Shown: positions 25,701 through 39,064 of the stretch, piece by piece
Layout: every line of letters begins with the position of its first letter
How positions within the stretch are numbered: position 1 is the first letter of the stretch
Assembly (NCBI RefSeq): GCF_002078875.1
Contig: NC_034415.1
Location: 15,111,778-15,175,777, forward strand
Length of the DNA: 64,000 nucleotides
DNA from: Numida meleagris
Lineage: Eukaryota; Chordata; Aves; Galliformes; Numididae
Reading direction: 5' to 3'
Program-made: the position numbers and the translations under genes
Notes under the pieces: model-generated
What the model saw: the letters and a program-made list of their open reading frames with translations, nothing else
What the model was told of the DNA's origin: nothing
Databases searched by the model: none

Positions 25701-27600
25701 CTATCCAAAACACTTTGATACTCACATAACAAAGACAGGAACAACATTGTAGGACAGATAATATTACATGGACTAGCACCAGCCATCGTCAAAGGAATAG
25801 TGAGGGACCCCAGGCTAACACAAGCGCTCATCATAAAAAATGTTCAGCTGATATAATTAAAAATTAATTCCTAATTAGGACAGGAAGCACAAAGCTTCCA
25901 TTCTGAGTCTAAGCAGCTCAACCAGCTGAAAAGTTAGTTAAAAACTTTTTATGCAGTGATTGAGCCAAAAACATTAAAGAAATGCAGCTTTCATGATTTG
26001 TGAGGCTCCTTCACATAAAGGACCTTTTCTGCTCCTGCTCGCATGCTGCACAAGAGAGCTTTCTAAACTTTGCAATGGTCACATAAAACACGAAGCCCCG
26101 AACGCCCTAATAAATGCGTGAGTATTCTCAGCCTGACACAGTGCTGATGCATTTTCCTGCCCCTAAACCATCTTTTGTGACAAAAATCCCCAACAATGAA
26201 AATATAGCTCATAATCTTATCTGCAATCCCAAAAAAATGAAAAGCCTAGTGCACAGAAATTCCAGCACATTAAGTGGATACAATCTACACATGCTCAGAG
26301 ATAAGCACAAACAGCTACAGAACCTGAATTGCTACTCGTGCAGGAAGGCTTTCAACAATCATAAACCTCAGAGATTTGGAAAACCAGAGCCTATCTGCTA
26401 AATTGGTCAGATGTTTTCCGCTCCAAGTCCAGCCGTAGCCTGCTGAAGAGGGATGAGCTAAAAGGTTGCTCCATCAGAAAGGCCATTGCTGCTCCATAGA
26501 GCAGGAAGGCTGCGTCCACCATCCCCAAAGCCATTGCGTGGGGCTCTGGCCATGCAGCAGCGGGTGTGTAATCTGTCTGATTACATTGTCATAGGTAAAT
26601 GATGGCAAAGAGCAAATACTCTTTTTAGTCACATTACATTTAACAAAGATTTTTTTCTGACAATCTGCCCAAGGTGAACCACACCTCCCACGCTCCCCAG
26701 CAGTACCATCGCTAGAGTTTGTGCCAGAGCAGTCACACAATCCCTGAGCATGTTGCTTGGAGGTGAGAGAGAAGTTTCTGGTATGACAAATGTGTGAAAT
26801 CCAACACTTAACATTCTGATAAATCATTTGGGAAGGAAAATGGCTTCTTTGCTTTACTACATGAGGTTTTTGGGGAAGTATTTCGTGACTCTTCTCTTTT
26901 TTTCCCGAGTGTAGAATGTTTCCTCTTCAGGCACTTCCATGTCCCTCCCCTGCCCCGCACCCTGGCACCCTGGCAGCCAGGACAAGGCCTTTCCAGTGGG
27001 TTTTCCCGAAGGACAAAAAAAGCCTGTACAACTAAACCTAGCTTCTGATATTGTGAATTGTTTGGAGTGCCATCAGAGATTTTCTACTTCCTGTGGCACT
27101 GAAAGAGTTGGGCTGGGAAATGAATAGCAGCCACTTGAATCAACGCAAGCAGAGGTCAGTGGACAATCAGGGGAATTGCTCCTTGGCGCACGCTGTCATG
27201 GGGCCTCACCGCACTGACACTTGGGCACAGGGCTGATGTGACACAGCTCCCACGGTGGCACCCCCTGGGCAGGTGGCGGGGCTGTGGAAGCAGCCGACAG
27301 GCACAAAAACCCAGCTCCAGGCAGAGCCCAGTACCACAGCATGGAGCTCCAGAGAGGACTTCAAGAGCCTCCAGTGCTGCTCTTCATTGGCATCAGCACC
27401 AGCCATGTCCAGTGCTGGACATGCAGTCACTAGGCTTTTAGACTTTCCATCCTTTTTGAAACTTCTGCCAGGGGCAAATAATTTTCTTTTTTAAAAAAGC
27501 ATGGAATGTTGTATTACTTTAAAACCAACAGTGGGGCCAGTTAGCATCCAGACTGGAGGAAAACAGCATCATGGCTGCCATGCATTTTAGCAAATTCAGA
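19704..27600 (-). other. LRRC8C: Inferred LRRC8C 5' (UTR) intron
   Basis: Sequence between the acceptor before the start codon and the upstream CpG island. Mammalian LRRC8C has a non-coding first exon, so this is probably intronic. It contains no recognisable gene. There is a GC-rich patch around 22125-22260 and a short possible CR1 tail at 25337-25366; the rest is unremarkable. An exon-like segment near 21650-21745 was considered and not accepted. Confidence 0.6.
25337..25366 (+). mobile_element. Possible CR1 3' tail remnant
   Basis: Contains ATTCTATGATTCTACGATAG, which resembles the 8-bp terminal repeats of avian CR1. The sequence to the left is too diverged to confirm a CR1 body, so this may be a very short truncated insertion or chance. 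Confidence 0.4.
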
Positions 27601-29700
27601 GAGCAACGAGAAAGGAAATGATTCAGAAACCACAGGTGCTTTGCACTGCAGCCTGGGCACAGCGACGGGCAGGAGCCCAGGCCGGCTGGGACGAGGAGAG
27701 GCACACTCCCTACTCAGTCCCCGGACCCACAGGGCGGCCACACGGGGCTTCCGGGGAAGGTCAGCCCGGGAGGAGCGCTGCCCTCCGGCCGCTGCCCGTG
27801 CCAGAAGAAAAAGCAAAAGCAGCTCTGAAACACCGCTGGGCGAGGGGAAGCGCGGCCGCTCAGCGGGACCGGGCAGGCATTTCTGCCTCATCTCCCACGC
27901 TGCACCTTTTCCCCACCACCTCGCAGAGCGCCTTTCTGCCTCTTCAGGGTTATTTTACAGCATCATCAACCCTACAGTGCTCCATGGGAGCAAATGCAGA
28001 CACGTGCGTGCTCACACACGGCTGCTCGCAAACACTACTACATCTTTCTTTAAAGGCAGTACTTAACTCCTAAAGCAAAAATAAAAATTAAAAAAAAAAA
28101 TCAATCCACAACTCACACACTTACACCCGCAGTAAAATCCTTCACCTTTAAGCACCTCCATCCTAACGCAATTGCAGAAGATGCATTCGGCAACGTTCTA
28201 TCACTCCCATTTCTCTGGGCCAACCACTCCCCACGAGAACCGAGCAGCACCGCCCGCCCCGCTCTTCATCCAGGCCGGGCCAGCCCAGCGCTCCCGGCAC
28301 GGCGGATGCAGCGAGCCCCGGCGAAGCGGCACGGAGCGGGCGGGCTGCGTGCCCCGGGCTCCCCGCGGCGCGGGGGTCGCGGGAATAAAGCAACGCCTGG
28401 CTCTGCGCCGGGCACCCCGCGNNNNNNNNNNNNNNNNNNNNNNNNNNNNNNNNNNNNNNNNNNNNNNNNNNNNNNNNNNNNNNNNNNNNNNNNNNNNNNN
28501 NNNNNNNNNNNNNNNNNNNNNNNNNNNNNNNNNNNNNNNNNNNNNNNNNNNNNNNNNNNNNNNNNNNNNNNNNNNNNNNNNNNNNNNNNNNNNNNNNNNN
28601 NNNNNNNNNNNNNNNNNNNNNNNNNNNNNNNNNNNNNNNNNNNNNNNNNNNNNNNNNNNNNNNNNNNNNNNNNNNNNNNNNNNNNNNNNNNNNNNNNNNN
28701 NNNNNNNNNNNNNNNNNNNNNNNNNNNNNNNNNNNNNNNNNNNNNNNNNNNNNNNNNNNNNNNNNNNNNNNNNNNNNNNNNNNNNNNNNNNNNNNNNNNN
28801 NNNNNNNNNNNNNNNNNNNNNNNNNNNNNNNGAGGGGCTCCCGCTGACGGAGGAGCTCCGGGCACGCCGCCCCGCGGGCTGAACCGGGGGCGCCGCCGGT
28901 AACGGCAGCCGAGGCCTCGGGGACCGCGGCGTCGCCGCCGGCAGCTGCCCTGGGTGGGGGAAGTCCTCGGCCTGAAGCGCGGTGCGGTGAGGGGACTGCA
29001 GAGAGCGGGCTGCGCGGCGGCTGGCATCGCCTTAACCGCAGGAAAGCGCCTCGGAAGGCGACAATTGGAAACACAAACTTCCAGCCCAGCGGTTCAGAAC
29101 GCGCAGACTGAAAAGCGCTGCTGAAAGGAACAGCGTGCTCGAGGGGACTTCTGTCCAACGTTTCCGAGAAAGATTTACATCTCCGGCGGAACTGAGACGG
29201 GACAGAGTGCACCCGGGGAGGCACTCGCCCTCCATGGCTGCCCCCGGCCTTGGGGACAGCCTGGGCGTCCCCCGAGGGACGGCACAACTATGTAAACACG
29301 GAGAAGCACAAATACATAAACCCCGTGGGGGGGAGGTAATGGAAACAAACAGGACGTGAGGCCGCGCAGCTGCCCGCCTGCATTGCGCTCCCTGGGCCGA
29401 GATGCGGAGCGCAGGGCCGGGGGCCGCTCCCGCTTCGCGTGCCTCCCTCCCGCTGTGGGGACGGGCGCGGGGCCCCGTTTGGGAGCGTGGATCCGATGGG
29501 TAGCGTAGCAGCGGGCGCCCAGCGGGTCGCTCACCCCAAGCGCTGCACGGAGCGCTCCCGAGCCCCCCCATCGCTCTGCGTTTGCGGGGACCTCGAGGCC
29601 GCAGCCGGCTGAGCCCTGAGCGGCCGCTGGCGCAGCTCCCCCCACTGCGGGGCCGCCAGCCTGAAAGATTCCTGCAGCGTTTCACCAGTACACGGTTTCA
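27600..29700 (-). promoter_or_regulatory. LRRC8C: CpG island, likely LRRC8C promoter and non-coding first exon
   Basis: A sharp rise in G+C with dense CpG dinucleotides from about 27.65 kb to 29.7 kb, densest at 28.26-29.0 kb and 29.36-29.66 kb. It is flanked by AT-rich DNA on both sides. It lies about 8 kb upstream of the LRRC8C start codon in transcript orientation, where a vertebrate housekeeping-type promoter would be expected. The exact start site and first-exon donor could not be placed, partly because 410 bases are missing from the centre. Donor-like GTGAGC on the minus strand occurs near 29531. Long open frames across the island are GC artefacts. A divergent plus-strand transcript is possible. 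Confidence 0.72.
28422..28831. other. Assembly gap (410 N) in the CpG island
   Basis: A run of 410 N flanked on both sides by extremely GC-rich sequence. GC-rich promoter DNA commonly fails in sequencing, so the gap probably hides the core of the LRRC8C promoter or first exon. Confidence 0.99.
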
Positions 29701-30297
29701 CGGTTACCCCGACACGTGGGGGATATGGCAGAAGATTAAAACAGGACAAATGAGCGAGATTTCCATCTGGGTTTCGTTTCTGGGCTAAAGAAGCCATTAC
29801 CATGACTGCCGCGTTCGTTTTATTGGTTTCTTTCCATTACTCCTAACTCCTGGCAGCAGCTTAGAGAATCCCTCCCTGGCCTGGATGGTTCCTTCTCTCG
29901 GCTCACCCCGCCGTCATCGCTGAGCTCATTTAATCTTTCCACATCAGTCAGTCCCTCCCGTTCCCTTAATCACACTGCTGCTTTTCCCCCAGCTCCCTCT
30001 CAGTTGCTCACATATGTGACGGTGACATGGTAGCCAGTAATCCTGCCATTGTTAACATTTCCTGTTGTGGACTTCTGGGTTATTTTTGTTTGGAGAAACT
30101 ACTGTGCGTTGAGGGCTGAGCTACGCTTCCCCATGAGGAATAATAACGGGCAAAGCCCCTGACATCCCATAGGAAAGGCGGTGCCCAGGAAACAATACCT
30201 GGAGGAGGGAGGCAGTGCTGCTCTGTGGGCTCCTGGTGGGAGGAAACCCAAAACTCACACCTGAAATTAAACACACAGGCACTTCATAAGAAACACG

Positions 30298-30410
30298 CGA
30301 AAGAAAGAAAGAAAGGAACATGCGAAAGAAACGTGCGAAAGAAACATGCGAAAGAAAGAAAGAAGGAGAGAGGGAGGCAGGGAGGGAGGGAGTGAAGGAG
30401 GAAAGAAAAA
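30298..30410 (+). repeat. Polypurine simple repeat (GAAA / GGGA type)
   Basis: Begins as a (GAAA)n array with three interspersed variants of a unit like ACATGCGAAAGAA. It then passes into GGGA/GGCA-rich repeats, and is almost entirely purine on the plus strand. It starts about 600 bases upstream of the LRRC8C CpG island. Such tracts are length-variable and can form triplex DNA. Confidence 0.9.
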
Positions 30411-33400
30411 ATATAATTTATTTGAAAAATTGCCACCTTATTTTCTTTAAGGCAGCTGAAGCCTGAAGTCCTTTTGGGGTCTTTATTTTACTAAGACCAT
30501 TGTTTCTACCAAAATAGAAACAGGATTCAACCAGTTGCATGATGGCAAGTTTTTGCATGCTTTGATTGAAGGTAACCTGTTTCCCACTGACTCCTGAGGA
30601 ATGTGAGACAGGCCACCTAAGACACGCCACTGCTGCCAACTTAGTGCGTTTGCATCTACTATCAATTGGCCTGTTCTATATTCACAATTTAGAAATTACA
30701 GAGGTGTTATTGCTTGCTACTGTGTGCTGCCTTGCAGTATTTACACTACAACAAGACGGCTGCAGCACTGCCTTGTTAGCAGCAGGGGACATTGGGCAGC
30801 CAGCGCTCACCCACCCACAGGCTGACTCCTTGCTGGGACGTAGGGTTGAAATGCACAGCCCTGAAGCCATTGCTCAGCACCAACACAGCATCTGCCAGAG
30901 TACAGCCCCAAACCTTCGGTTCCTACTCAAAGACTCGCCCTGTGCTCAAGAGCCTTGGGTCCCAAGAGCAGCCCTGAAACTGGGGGCAAGTGGCTGCTTG
31001 GAGCCTGGCAGACCCATTCCTGAAGCTGAGCGGGGTAAGAAAACCACAGCTTGAATGCAAGAGCTCGGACTGTTCTTGGAAACAGACCCACAATGGAAAT
31101 GCTTTCCATCAGTCATCTCCTCCCAGCAACTGTTGAAAACAGCATAATCTGTTAACACAGAAAAGCTAAATTGCTTTCAGACGAAGTACTGAAAAACTAC
31201 TTCTGTGACTTGATTCAACTCACATCCGAGCTGCATGCTCTGACAGCTCCAGCGCTTCTCAGCTGCTTGAAGTTTCTGTGACAGTACATCTTCTCCCCAG
31301 TTTGCATTTCTCCAGATTTACATTTTAACCCCTTGCCACAGCAGTGTTTTTGAAACACGACTTTGGATACAGCAGATGTTTAAAGAATAGCAGAGTGCCG
31401 GGAATACTTTTAAAATGAATTGCATGGACACTATGGGTTGAATCAAGACAGGAGAAGCAAAGCTTCAGAGCAAGGTGAAGATTAAGCTGTCATTTCCTAA
31501 TCCTGCAACATTTTTTATGTATTAAAAACTGCTTTAATCAGAAGGCAAATGAGGATTTTTCATCTCTTGAGCTCTTTTGTTGCTCCTAAGTAAGGAGGAG
31601 CCGTGCTCAGTACTTCTCATTACAATGAAAGCAGTACCATTACACCAGGGAAGAATTTGGCCTGACTAGTTCTCTGTGGAGTAGCTCTTGACAGCACTCC
31701 CCACGTACCTTGTATTGTTGAGAAAACAGAGAGCTAAAGTCGTGCCAAAAGACATAGGGCTAACTCCCACTTCCTGACCTTTGGCTGAACTGGAGCTCCT
31801 GGATGTGAGTGACGCTTTCCCTCTGTATCACTTCTGATGGGTTTCCTTCGGCAGTGCGCCTGCAGACCTGACCAGTGAGCTGCACAACTACACCCAGACC
31901 CAACTGCAGCTCTGAGCCGTGCACTTCACAGAACGTGACATCTCATCATCCAATTCTAGATGCAATGCCCTCCGTGGGGGTGGCTCATACAAGGCAGGAG
32001 GGATGGAGCCCAGCAACCAGAGCTTACAACAAGCACTTTATAATTGCTAACCATTGCTTTCCAAATAACAGTTTTTATTACTACCAGTGCATCTTCATTG
32101 GTGTGACTGAATAAACAAGCAACAGCATGGACATCTGGATTTCAGGAGAAGAGGCAGCCCCATCCTTTCAGCTGCTCATGCTCCTGCCTCCCACCGTCCC
32201 CAGCTCTGCCCCCTCTGAGGTTCTCTGCTGAACAGCCACGCTTGGTCCTGCACACAGAGGCCTTTTTTCCTGTATGGGCATTACCTCTCACCCTTGCTCC
32301 AGCACTTAGATGGCTTAATCCAAGTGATGGGTTTTTTCTTACACCTAGTTTTCCCAGCACTCCTCTGCCCCTCACACAGGCTGGGCCACGATGGTCACAG
32401 AGCCAGCCGAACTAATGCACAGAATTCATACATTAACACAAAGCAGCTCTACTCAGAGGGCAGTGCCTATTTGTCAGAGCAGTGAGGTATCCAGACTGGT
32501 AACCTGGTTATGAAGCTGTATGATACTGAATCACTGCTTACATGGCCTGTTCCCCCAGGTTACGTCATGGTAAGAGATAACAGACTTGTTTGTGGTTCAC
32601 TTTGCATCATGCTTTGTGCTTGGAATTTCTCTCTACTCCTCCACCATGAAATTCCACTGGGAAATTACTCTTCTTTTGTCCAATATCTTTCAACAGTTAT
32701 TTGCAATCATTTACTGCTAGCAAAACGGTGTCAATAAATCAAATTAAAAACAAACAGCTCACTCTCAGTGAAAACATCCTTTTCCACATCAAGTAAATGT
32801 TTGTGAAACAGGCCCCTAACTTTTGTTGTATTTTAAAAGTAATCTCAAAATAAACAAAAAAAATTGTTTTTTAATCATCTGGAATTTTTAATTTCCTATT
32901 CTGCATAGGAACCTAAGCAATCGGACACATGTTATGCTTATTAGCCAAGAAAGGTTCAGGATTAGAATAGGTTCTCAAAATTAGAAAGTACTAAAATACA
33001 GCAGTGATCTTGGCTGCCTAAACTTAAAATAAAAAAAAATGTTTTAATTGTTGGAACAGATCAACACTGAGAAATACCGCACCACTATATGACTCAAACT
33101 CTGAAACATGGTGCCTGGCAGGAGAGAGGAAGGCTCAGTGGACAGGGGATGAGCTACCAATTTACCTGCAAAGGTAATTACCTGATACAAACATAGCTGA
33201 TATGGAACAAAAAGCAGAGTGTTGTTTGGTGGCTCCTTTGGGATCTCAGAAGCTCTAAGAGCCACACGATTCTTAATGCAGAAGTGTTTCATCAGATAAA
33301 AGTAATCGTGCTTTTTGAATTTGTAGTGCTAAGCATCACTGAGATATTAGACACTAGAATTATGATCTAGTGTAATTTCCACACCCAGTGCGGAACTACA

Positions 33401-33844
33401 GCTTGCAGGCCACCCTGCTGCCAAAGGGAGTGCAGCAGAAGAAAAACCTTCACATCATCCTAGCTCAATGCCATTATCATTCTTTAAATTGGTAGTGTAA
33501 TGGCAGAAAACAGGTCCCAGCATTCTCCGTAGCATCATTAGACTAAGCTCTCACACTGGATGAACTGACACGTTTTATGCTTATATGACACAGGCCCAGG
33601 CCAACACTACTTCCAGCAGGAGAAGTCAGCATACATCCTGTGCTGTGCTTCCAATGAAGGTTCATCATCTGACAGTTGCTTACGTGGAATGCATCTGAGC
33701 CCACTGCCATTACTTATGTTCAGACTTGCCCATGGTTAAAAGATTTTTTCAGTCACATGTATGAGCCTTGCACTTTATTACAAATCAATTTGATTCCAAC
33801 TCTTAGAAGAAAAATGCAAAAAATGTAAGTTTTTGGCTTCTAAG

Positions 33845-34080
33845 CTCTGCCAGTCAGCCAATTCTCCATCCACCTCACTTATTCACTCATCTCACTCACT
33901 TCACTTCCTAAAGCTCACCTATGAAGATGTTACAGGAGACAATGTCAAAGGCCTTGCTGAAGTCAAGGTAGACACCATCCACTGCTCTCTCCTCATCTAC
34001 CCATCAAATTACAGTAACCTGTGAACTACAGTAATTGTCACTCCAACTATCAGGTATCGTACACAAGGCATGCACCTGTC
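33845..34080 (-). mobile_element. CR1 retrotransposon fragment (ORF2 region)
   Basis: The segment around 33930-34010 matches the reverse complement of CR1 ORF2. It contains GTCAAAGGCCTTGCTGAAGT followed by the 'caaggtagacaccatccactgctctctcctcatctaccca' type of text, split by point changes. The edges are approximate. It lacks the 3' tail, so it is an internal piece of an older insertion. No functional reverse transcriptase is encoded. Confidence 0.75.
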
Positions 34081-35884
34081 TTGTTCATTTACACTTTCTC
34101 CTCTCCCAAGTTGCAAAGGTTGGCTCTCCACTGGAGCTACATCTGATTCAACTACATTAGCAGCTTCACATACAGGTTTTTGTTTCAACTTTTAAAAGTC
34201 CCATCCCTCTGGGCTCTGGCCATGAGCCAATCATAGACTGATTACAGCCCTAAGGCTTCATTCTTTCTTCCTTCTCACTGCTGTTGGTGTTTCTGGTGAA
34301 TGTGATTTGCAGACCTGTGCAAGCAGTCCAGGCTCCCTTGCCACAAGTTTGAATCTATATGAACAACTATCACACTGAGGTATTTAAAGACTATATGCAT
34401 ATGTCATATACATATGTATGCCTTATACATATATGCTTACAAAAAGGAGCCTGCCTGCAGCTGTGATGAGAGAGAGAATTGTGCCTTATACCACAAATCT
34501 AAGGAGATGGAAATCCAAGCTAAATCAAAGCCGCTTGGTTGTGTGGTATGTAGTAAGATGACTCTTTGATCAGCAAAAGGCTGAAGATGTGTTTTCACCT
34601 GGAGACCTTTAATAGCCAGCAGAATATGCAGTAGACAACTTCCCCTTTAGACTGGCTAGGAACAGTTTTAGAGTTCAAACCATGCATTTTTCTATGCCTG
34701 ACTTCATCTGCTGCATGGCATTTTTAGAGCACAGTATGTGACAAACCTTCCAGGAATCTCAAACACAAATGGAAGCTCCACTGAATTATTTTAAACAGTT
34801 GAAGAACACCATCAGTGAGGCCACACAACTGTGTGGAATGTGATGAATTTCCAGGAATAGGATTGTTTCCCGGAGATTGTGTAAAATACAAGCAGAACAA
34901 GGGCACAAAGGTAATGCTGATGGTCTCTGCACTACTAGGCTATTTTAGTTTGTGAAAAGAAGAATGAAGAAAGCATATCAGGCTAACAGGAAGCCTATAT
35001 ATCTAAAGCAAACTCTGTAACAAATCAGTACAAATTCTCTCTGGATAAGATGTAATCTGCCCATGATTTTATCTTGTGAAACCAAATTCATTTTTAGCTT
35101 GATCTCAGTGCTGATGAAGGTATTAAGAGCTCTTCGCTCATGCTTCCATCTAATAGTAATAAAGGAATGATTGATTGCCATTAGGTATAAGGACAGAGGC
35201 AAATATTCCATCTAAACAGGTGGACTCTGCAGTTCTGAGGGGAAAGAACAGTGTATCTGGGAATTCAAAAGCAATAGGAAATATCTCCATTCAGGCTAAT
35301 CAAGAAATTCATTCTGCTGCCTTGATTCACGTTGACTAGAACCTACTCTGAGGCAGGAGACAAACAGGCTGCTTTCAAAATGAAGTACCACACAGAATGG
35401 TCTCTGGATATAATGAATGCAAACATCCCAGCAGAGCCTTTTTCCTTCTTCCTTTAGGTAACCTCTACTCCAGCATAGTGGAGGAGGAAAAGTGACATTT
35501 AAATGAGGTCATTCTGAAAGGTACCAAATACAGTATGTTTCCAGCCCTGGAAATATTTGCTTCTCAGCTTTATCAAGTACAGCTCAGGTCTTGAAAGTGA
35601 CTATTAAGTAAAGATTGCAACTTCTAATAAGGTATCAGGTATCAAATCAAGGTGGCACCATGCCCTTCTTTTTCACTTTCAGTGTTCCTCTTAAGACCTA
35701 CCAGGTAAAGTTATAAGCTGAAAATAGATTTTATATAAGTAGATGCACACTTGAAACACTGATTCATGCTCTTTTGCAGAATTCATTAAACGTGATGTGG
35801 ATGATTTAGTCCAGACGATACTGCATTCAGAACATACACAGTTTCTGCACATTTCTTTGGATGAAGACTATTAATCTGGATGAA

Positions 35885-36336
35885 GACTAAGATGATCAGA
35901 GGGCTGGAGCACCTCTCCTATGAGGAAAGGTTGAGGGAGCTGGTCTTGTTTAGTCTGGAGAAGAGAAGGCTCCGGGTAGACCTCATTGTGGCCTTCCAAT
36001 ACTTGAAGGGAGCGTATAAACAGGAGGGGGATTGACTGTTTGTGAGGGTAGATAGCGATAGGACAAGGGGGAATGGTTTTAAGCTGAGACAGGGGAGATT
36101 TAGGTTAGATATTAGGAGGAAGTTTTTCACGCAGAGGGTGGTGACGCACTGGAACAGGTTGCCCAGGGGGGTTGTGGATGCCCCATCCCTGTAGGCATTC
36201 AAGGCCAGGCTGGACGTGGCTCTGGGCAGCCTGGTCTAGTGGTTGGCGACCCTGCACTTAGCAGGGGGGTTGAAACTGGATGATCTTTGAGATCCTTTTC
36301 AACCCAGGCCATTCTGTGATTCTGTGATTCTATGAC
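35885..36336 (+). mobile_element. CR1 retrotransposon, 5'-truncated 3' end
   Basis: About 450 bases of CR1 in plus orientation. It starts near GATGATCAGAGGGCTGGAGC and runs through the end of ORF2 ('gaggaaaggttgagggagctgg', 'ttcacgcagagggtgg') and the 3' UTR. It ends at the typical 8-bp tail repeats (GATTCTGTGATTCTATGA, 36318-36335). Only the last part of ORF2 is present, so it is immobile. It shares a distinctive 3' UTR block (CTAGTGGTTGGCGACCCTGC) with the copy at 36708-36850, so both belong to one subfamily. Confidence 0.95.
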
Positions 36337-36707
36337 ACTCTTTATAGTGCAATTATATAATGCAAATTGAGGAGAGGCACAGAGAACAGTTAAAGGATGT
36401 AGTGTCAGAAAGGACAAACAAAGGCTGAAGTTGTAGGCAGTATGTAGAGGCAGGTTTCCATTCTGTCTTTACTGCCACCCAAAGCATGCTTTAGGTTTGT
36501 ACACTTCTGAACTACTGAAAGTATTACGCAATTTCTGCAGCTGCAGAAATTATTGGAATCTAACAGTTTCTTCAGGCACTTCGCAAACCCTTCCCCATCT
36601 AGATTCTAGTGTTAGACAGGATGGCTTGGACAAGCACTGACTTACATTGGAGGAATTTGAATATCTGAGCATACAGATATAGAGTGGGTGAGCGTGGTGC
36701 AGAAAAT

Positions 36708-36850
36708 TGCATTCAAGTCAGGCCAGGCTGGACATGGCTCTGGGCAGCCTGGTCTAGTGGTTGGCGACCCTGCACTTAGCAGGGGGTTGAGACTCGATGA
36801 TCCTTGAGGTCCTTTTCAACCCAGGCCATTCTATGATTCTATGATTCTAT
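36708..36850 (+). mobile_element. CR1 retrotransposon, short 3' end copy
   Basis: About 140 bases nearly identical to the last third of the neighbouring CR1. It starts in the GCATTCAAG...GGCCAGGCTGG block and ends in three 8-bp ATTCTATG tail units. It has the same orientation, about 370 bases downstream of the first copy. Confidence 0.94.
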
Positions 36851-39064
36851 TTATATCATATTCCCACATGAAATCAGATAAAGAACGAGTATTAAAAGAA
36901 TGTGATGAGTAACTTAAATACTTAATGCTCTGCTGAATTTCAAACAAATTTAACAAAACAAATCTTGGATAAACTGATTTGAGTTGCAAAAAAATAGGCA
37001 ACTGGCTGTGTCAGGGACAAAGATCCTGCAAGTGCTTTATCCAAGAGAAAGCCTTCAAGATGAGAACACAGCATCAAGATCTGTAAGAGGGAGGTCACTT
37101 TTAAATACTCCAGCAATGAGGAAATCTTCAGGGACACTGATCTGTAGCCTCAGCTTTTTTCCTTCAACTGCCTGTTAAGTGATGCAGTGCTGGGCTCTTC
37201 ACCATTTCAGTTTTCTTAATTTCGTCTGGTTATGGAACAGTTTTTTCTGGAGAGTTAAGAAGGAGACTGTATGCCTGTCCAATTCAGAAACGGTAAAAAG
37301 CATCCCAAAGAAGGAATGTAAAGATAACACCGTCTAAATCTGGAAAATCCTTGGGATTTCCAGGAGTTCTTACGATGCTAATGAAGTGTGCAGTGCACTG
37401 ATGGGAATCCCTAGCTAAACATACTAGCTGGAAGATCACACAATTGACATATTAATGGCCCCAGAATAAAGGTTTTCTTCACTGTTCTACCGTGTAGGTT
37501 TTGTCACTGTTCCAAAGCACTTGCCAAAAGTAACCTCAGGCTCAACAAGCAAAAACCTTCAGCTGTTTCTTTATCCCTTGCTCCTAGTATCTTCTAAAAG
37601 CCTACTCTGAGAGAAACTACTGACTCCTGTCTTTTCTTCTCCAGTGGCAGTATCAGCAACATCTCATCATGAACATCAAACACATTTAGAAGCATGGTCT
37701 GTTACAGGCAAGAGATTGTCCTTCAATTATGCAAGACTTAGTGCTCTATTAGAAGATGATAATGTTGACCTCTAGTGACTAGTCTGGGGATACCTGGTGG
37801 CACAATTACAGTGAAACGTTTCTGTGAACATCTAGCCAAAAATCTCACTGCAGCTGGCACATAAGAATAGTCACCCTCCTCATGCACATGAGTAATTGTA
37901 CATACCTGTAATGGAACAGAAACCCCAGCTAAAAGAATGATCCCAGCAAGGCTTCTATAAAGTCTGTATTATACTTACACCAAGATATTTAAATATAGGA
38001 CAATGTTGCATAGATTGGAAAGAACTAGACAAAGGGAGAGGAGTCAGTTAAGGAAGACATCTTACCTGAAATCAGTGGATTAAATCAGTTTTCCTAAACA
38101 CAGAAATGAAACAGAAAGAGACATAAATAAGAAAGGCAGCAAGAGGAAACACTCCAATCCATCTTCTGTTTCTTACCTAACATAATCCATTATATGCAAT
38201 ATTTTTCCAGATTACTAGTAATGGAAAACAGACACTGGACATCAGCAACTTACATATTTGATTATTCAATCTCATCTATTCTCCTTAATGGAACTACTTA
38301 TTCAATTGTTTGAAAATCATGTAGAGTATGTTATGCTGTACATTCATAACAAATAATAAAAACACTACAGTAGATACTACAATTCATTTGGAAATTACTC
38401 AGATCTTAGCCACAGCTTAAAAATACCAAGTTTTATTTTCCCACTTCTCCAAATTAAATGAAGTACTTCTGAGGAGAGCCACTAAAGGCATACAAAGAAA
38501 ATAGCAGATTTTCAGGAAAAAGTTAGAGACCTAAGGACCAGGAAGGAGATACTCCAATGTAATGGCCAAGTTGCATACTGACTACTGCTCCATGCAGATA
38601 CCAGAGAAAGGAAAAAGGTGAGTAGAACATGCTTACAAGTAAAAGTTCTGACACAGATGTGAAGTGGGAATAAAATTAACTATTTTCAGTTCCTCCTGAA
38701 CTAAAGATACCTCTTGTCTAATGGAAAAAAAGGATTCCACCCCCCCTTTTTTTTTAAAAACGTACACATTTAATACAACTTTTCCAATAGAGCTTAATAT
38801 CTCTGACCCACCTTAGTATCACTGTTTACTGCTCAGTTTACACTAATAATTCTCAGACACCCACACAAAGAAAAGGCGTATTTTGCCACTCAAATATATA
38901 AAGGCATTTTTTTCTCTTTTTACTATTTGGACAGTACATTTGTTTTGCACACGCTGGTTAACTGCCTGCATGAAGAAACTGGTGTTGCTGTGCCTCATAT
39001 GTGTTCCACCCTGAGCTTTCATGGCTTTTCCCCATACTGCAGCAACTGGAAACGTGGGGTTTGC

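Noticed and set aside
28163..29287. Long open frames on both strands across the CpG island (up to 374 codons)
   Set aside because: They span 410 unknown bases and GC-rich promoter DNA, have low-complexity Arg/Pro/Ala composition and match no family.
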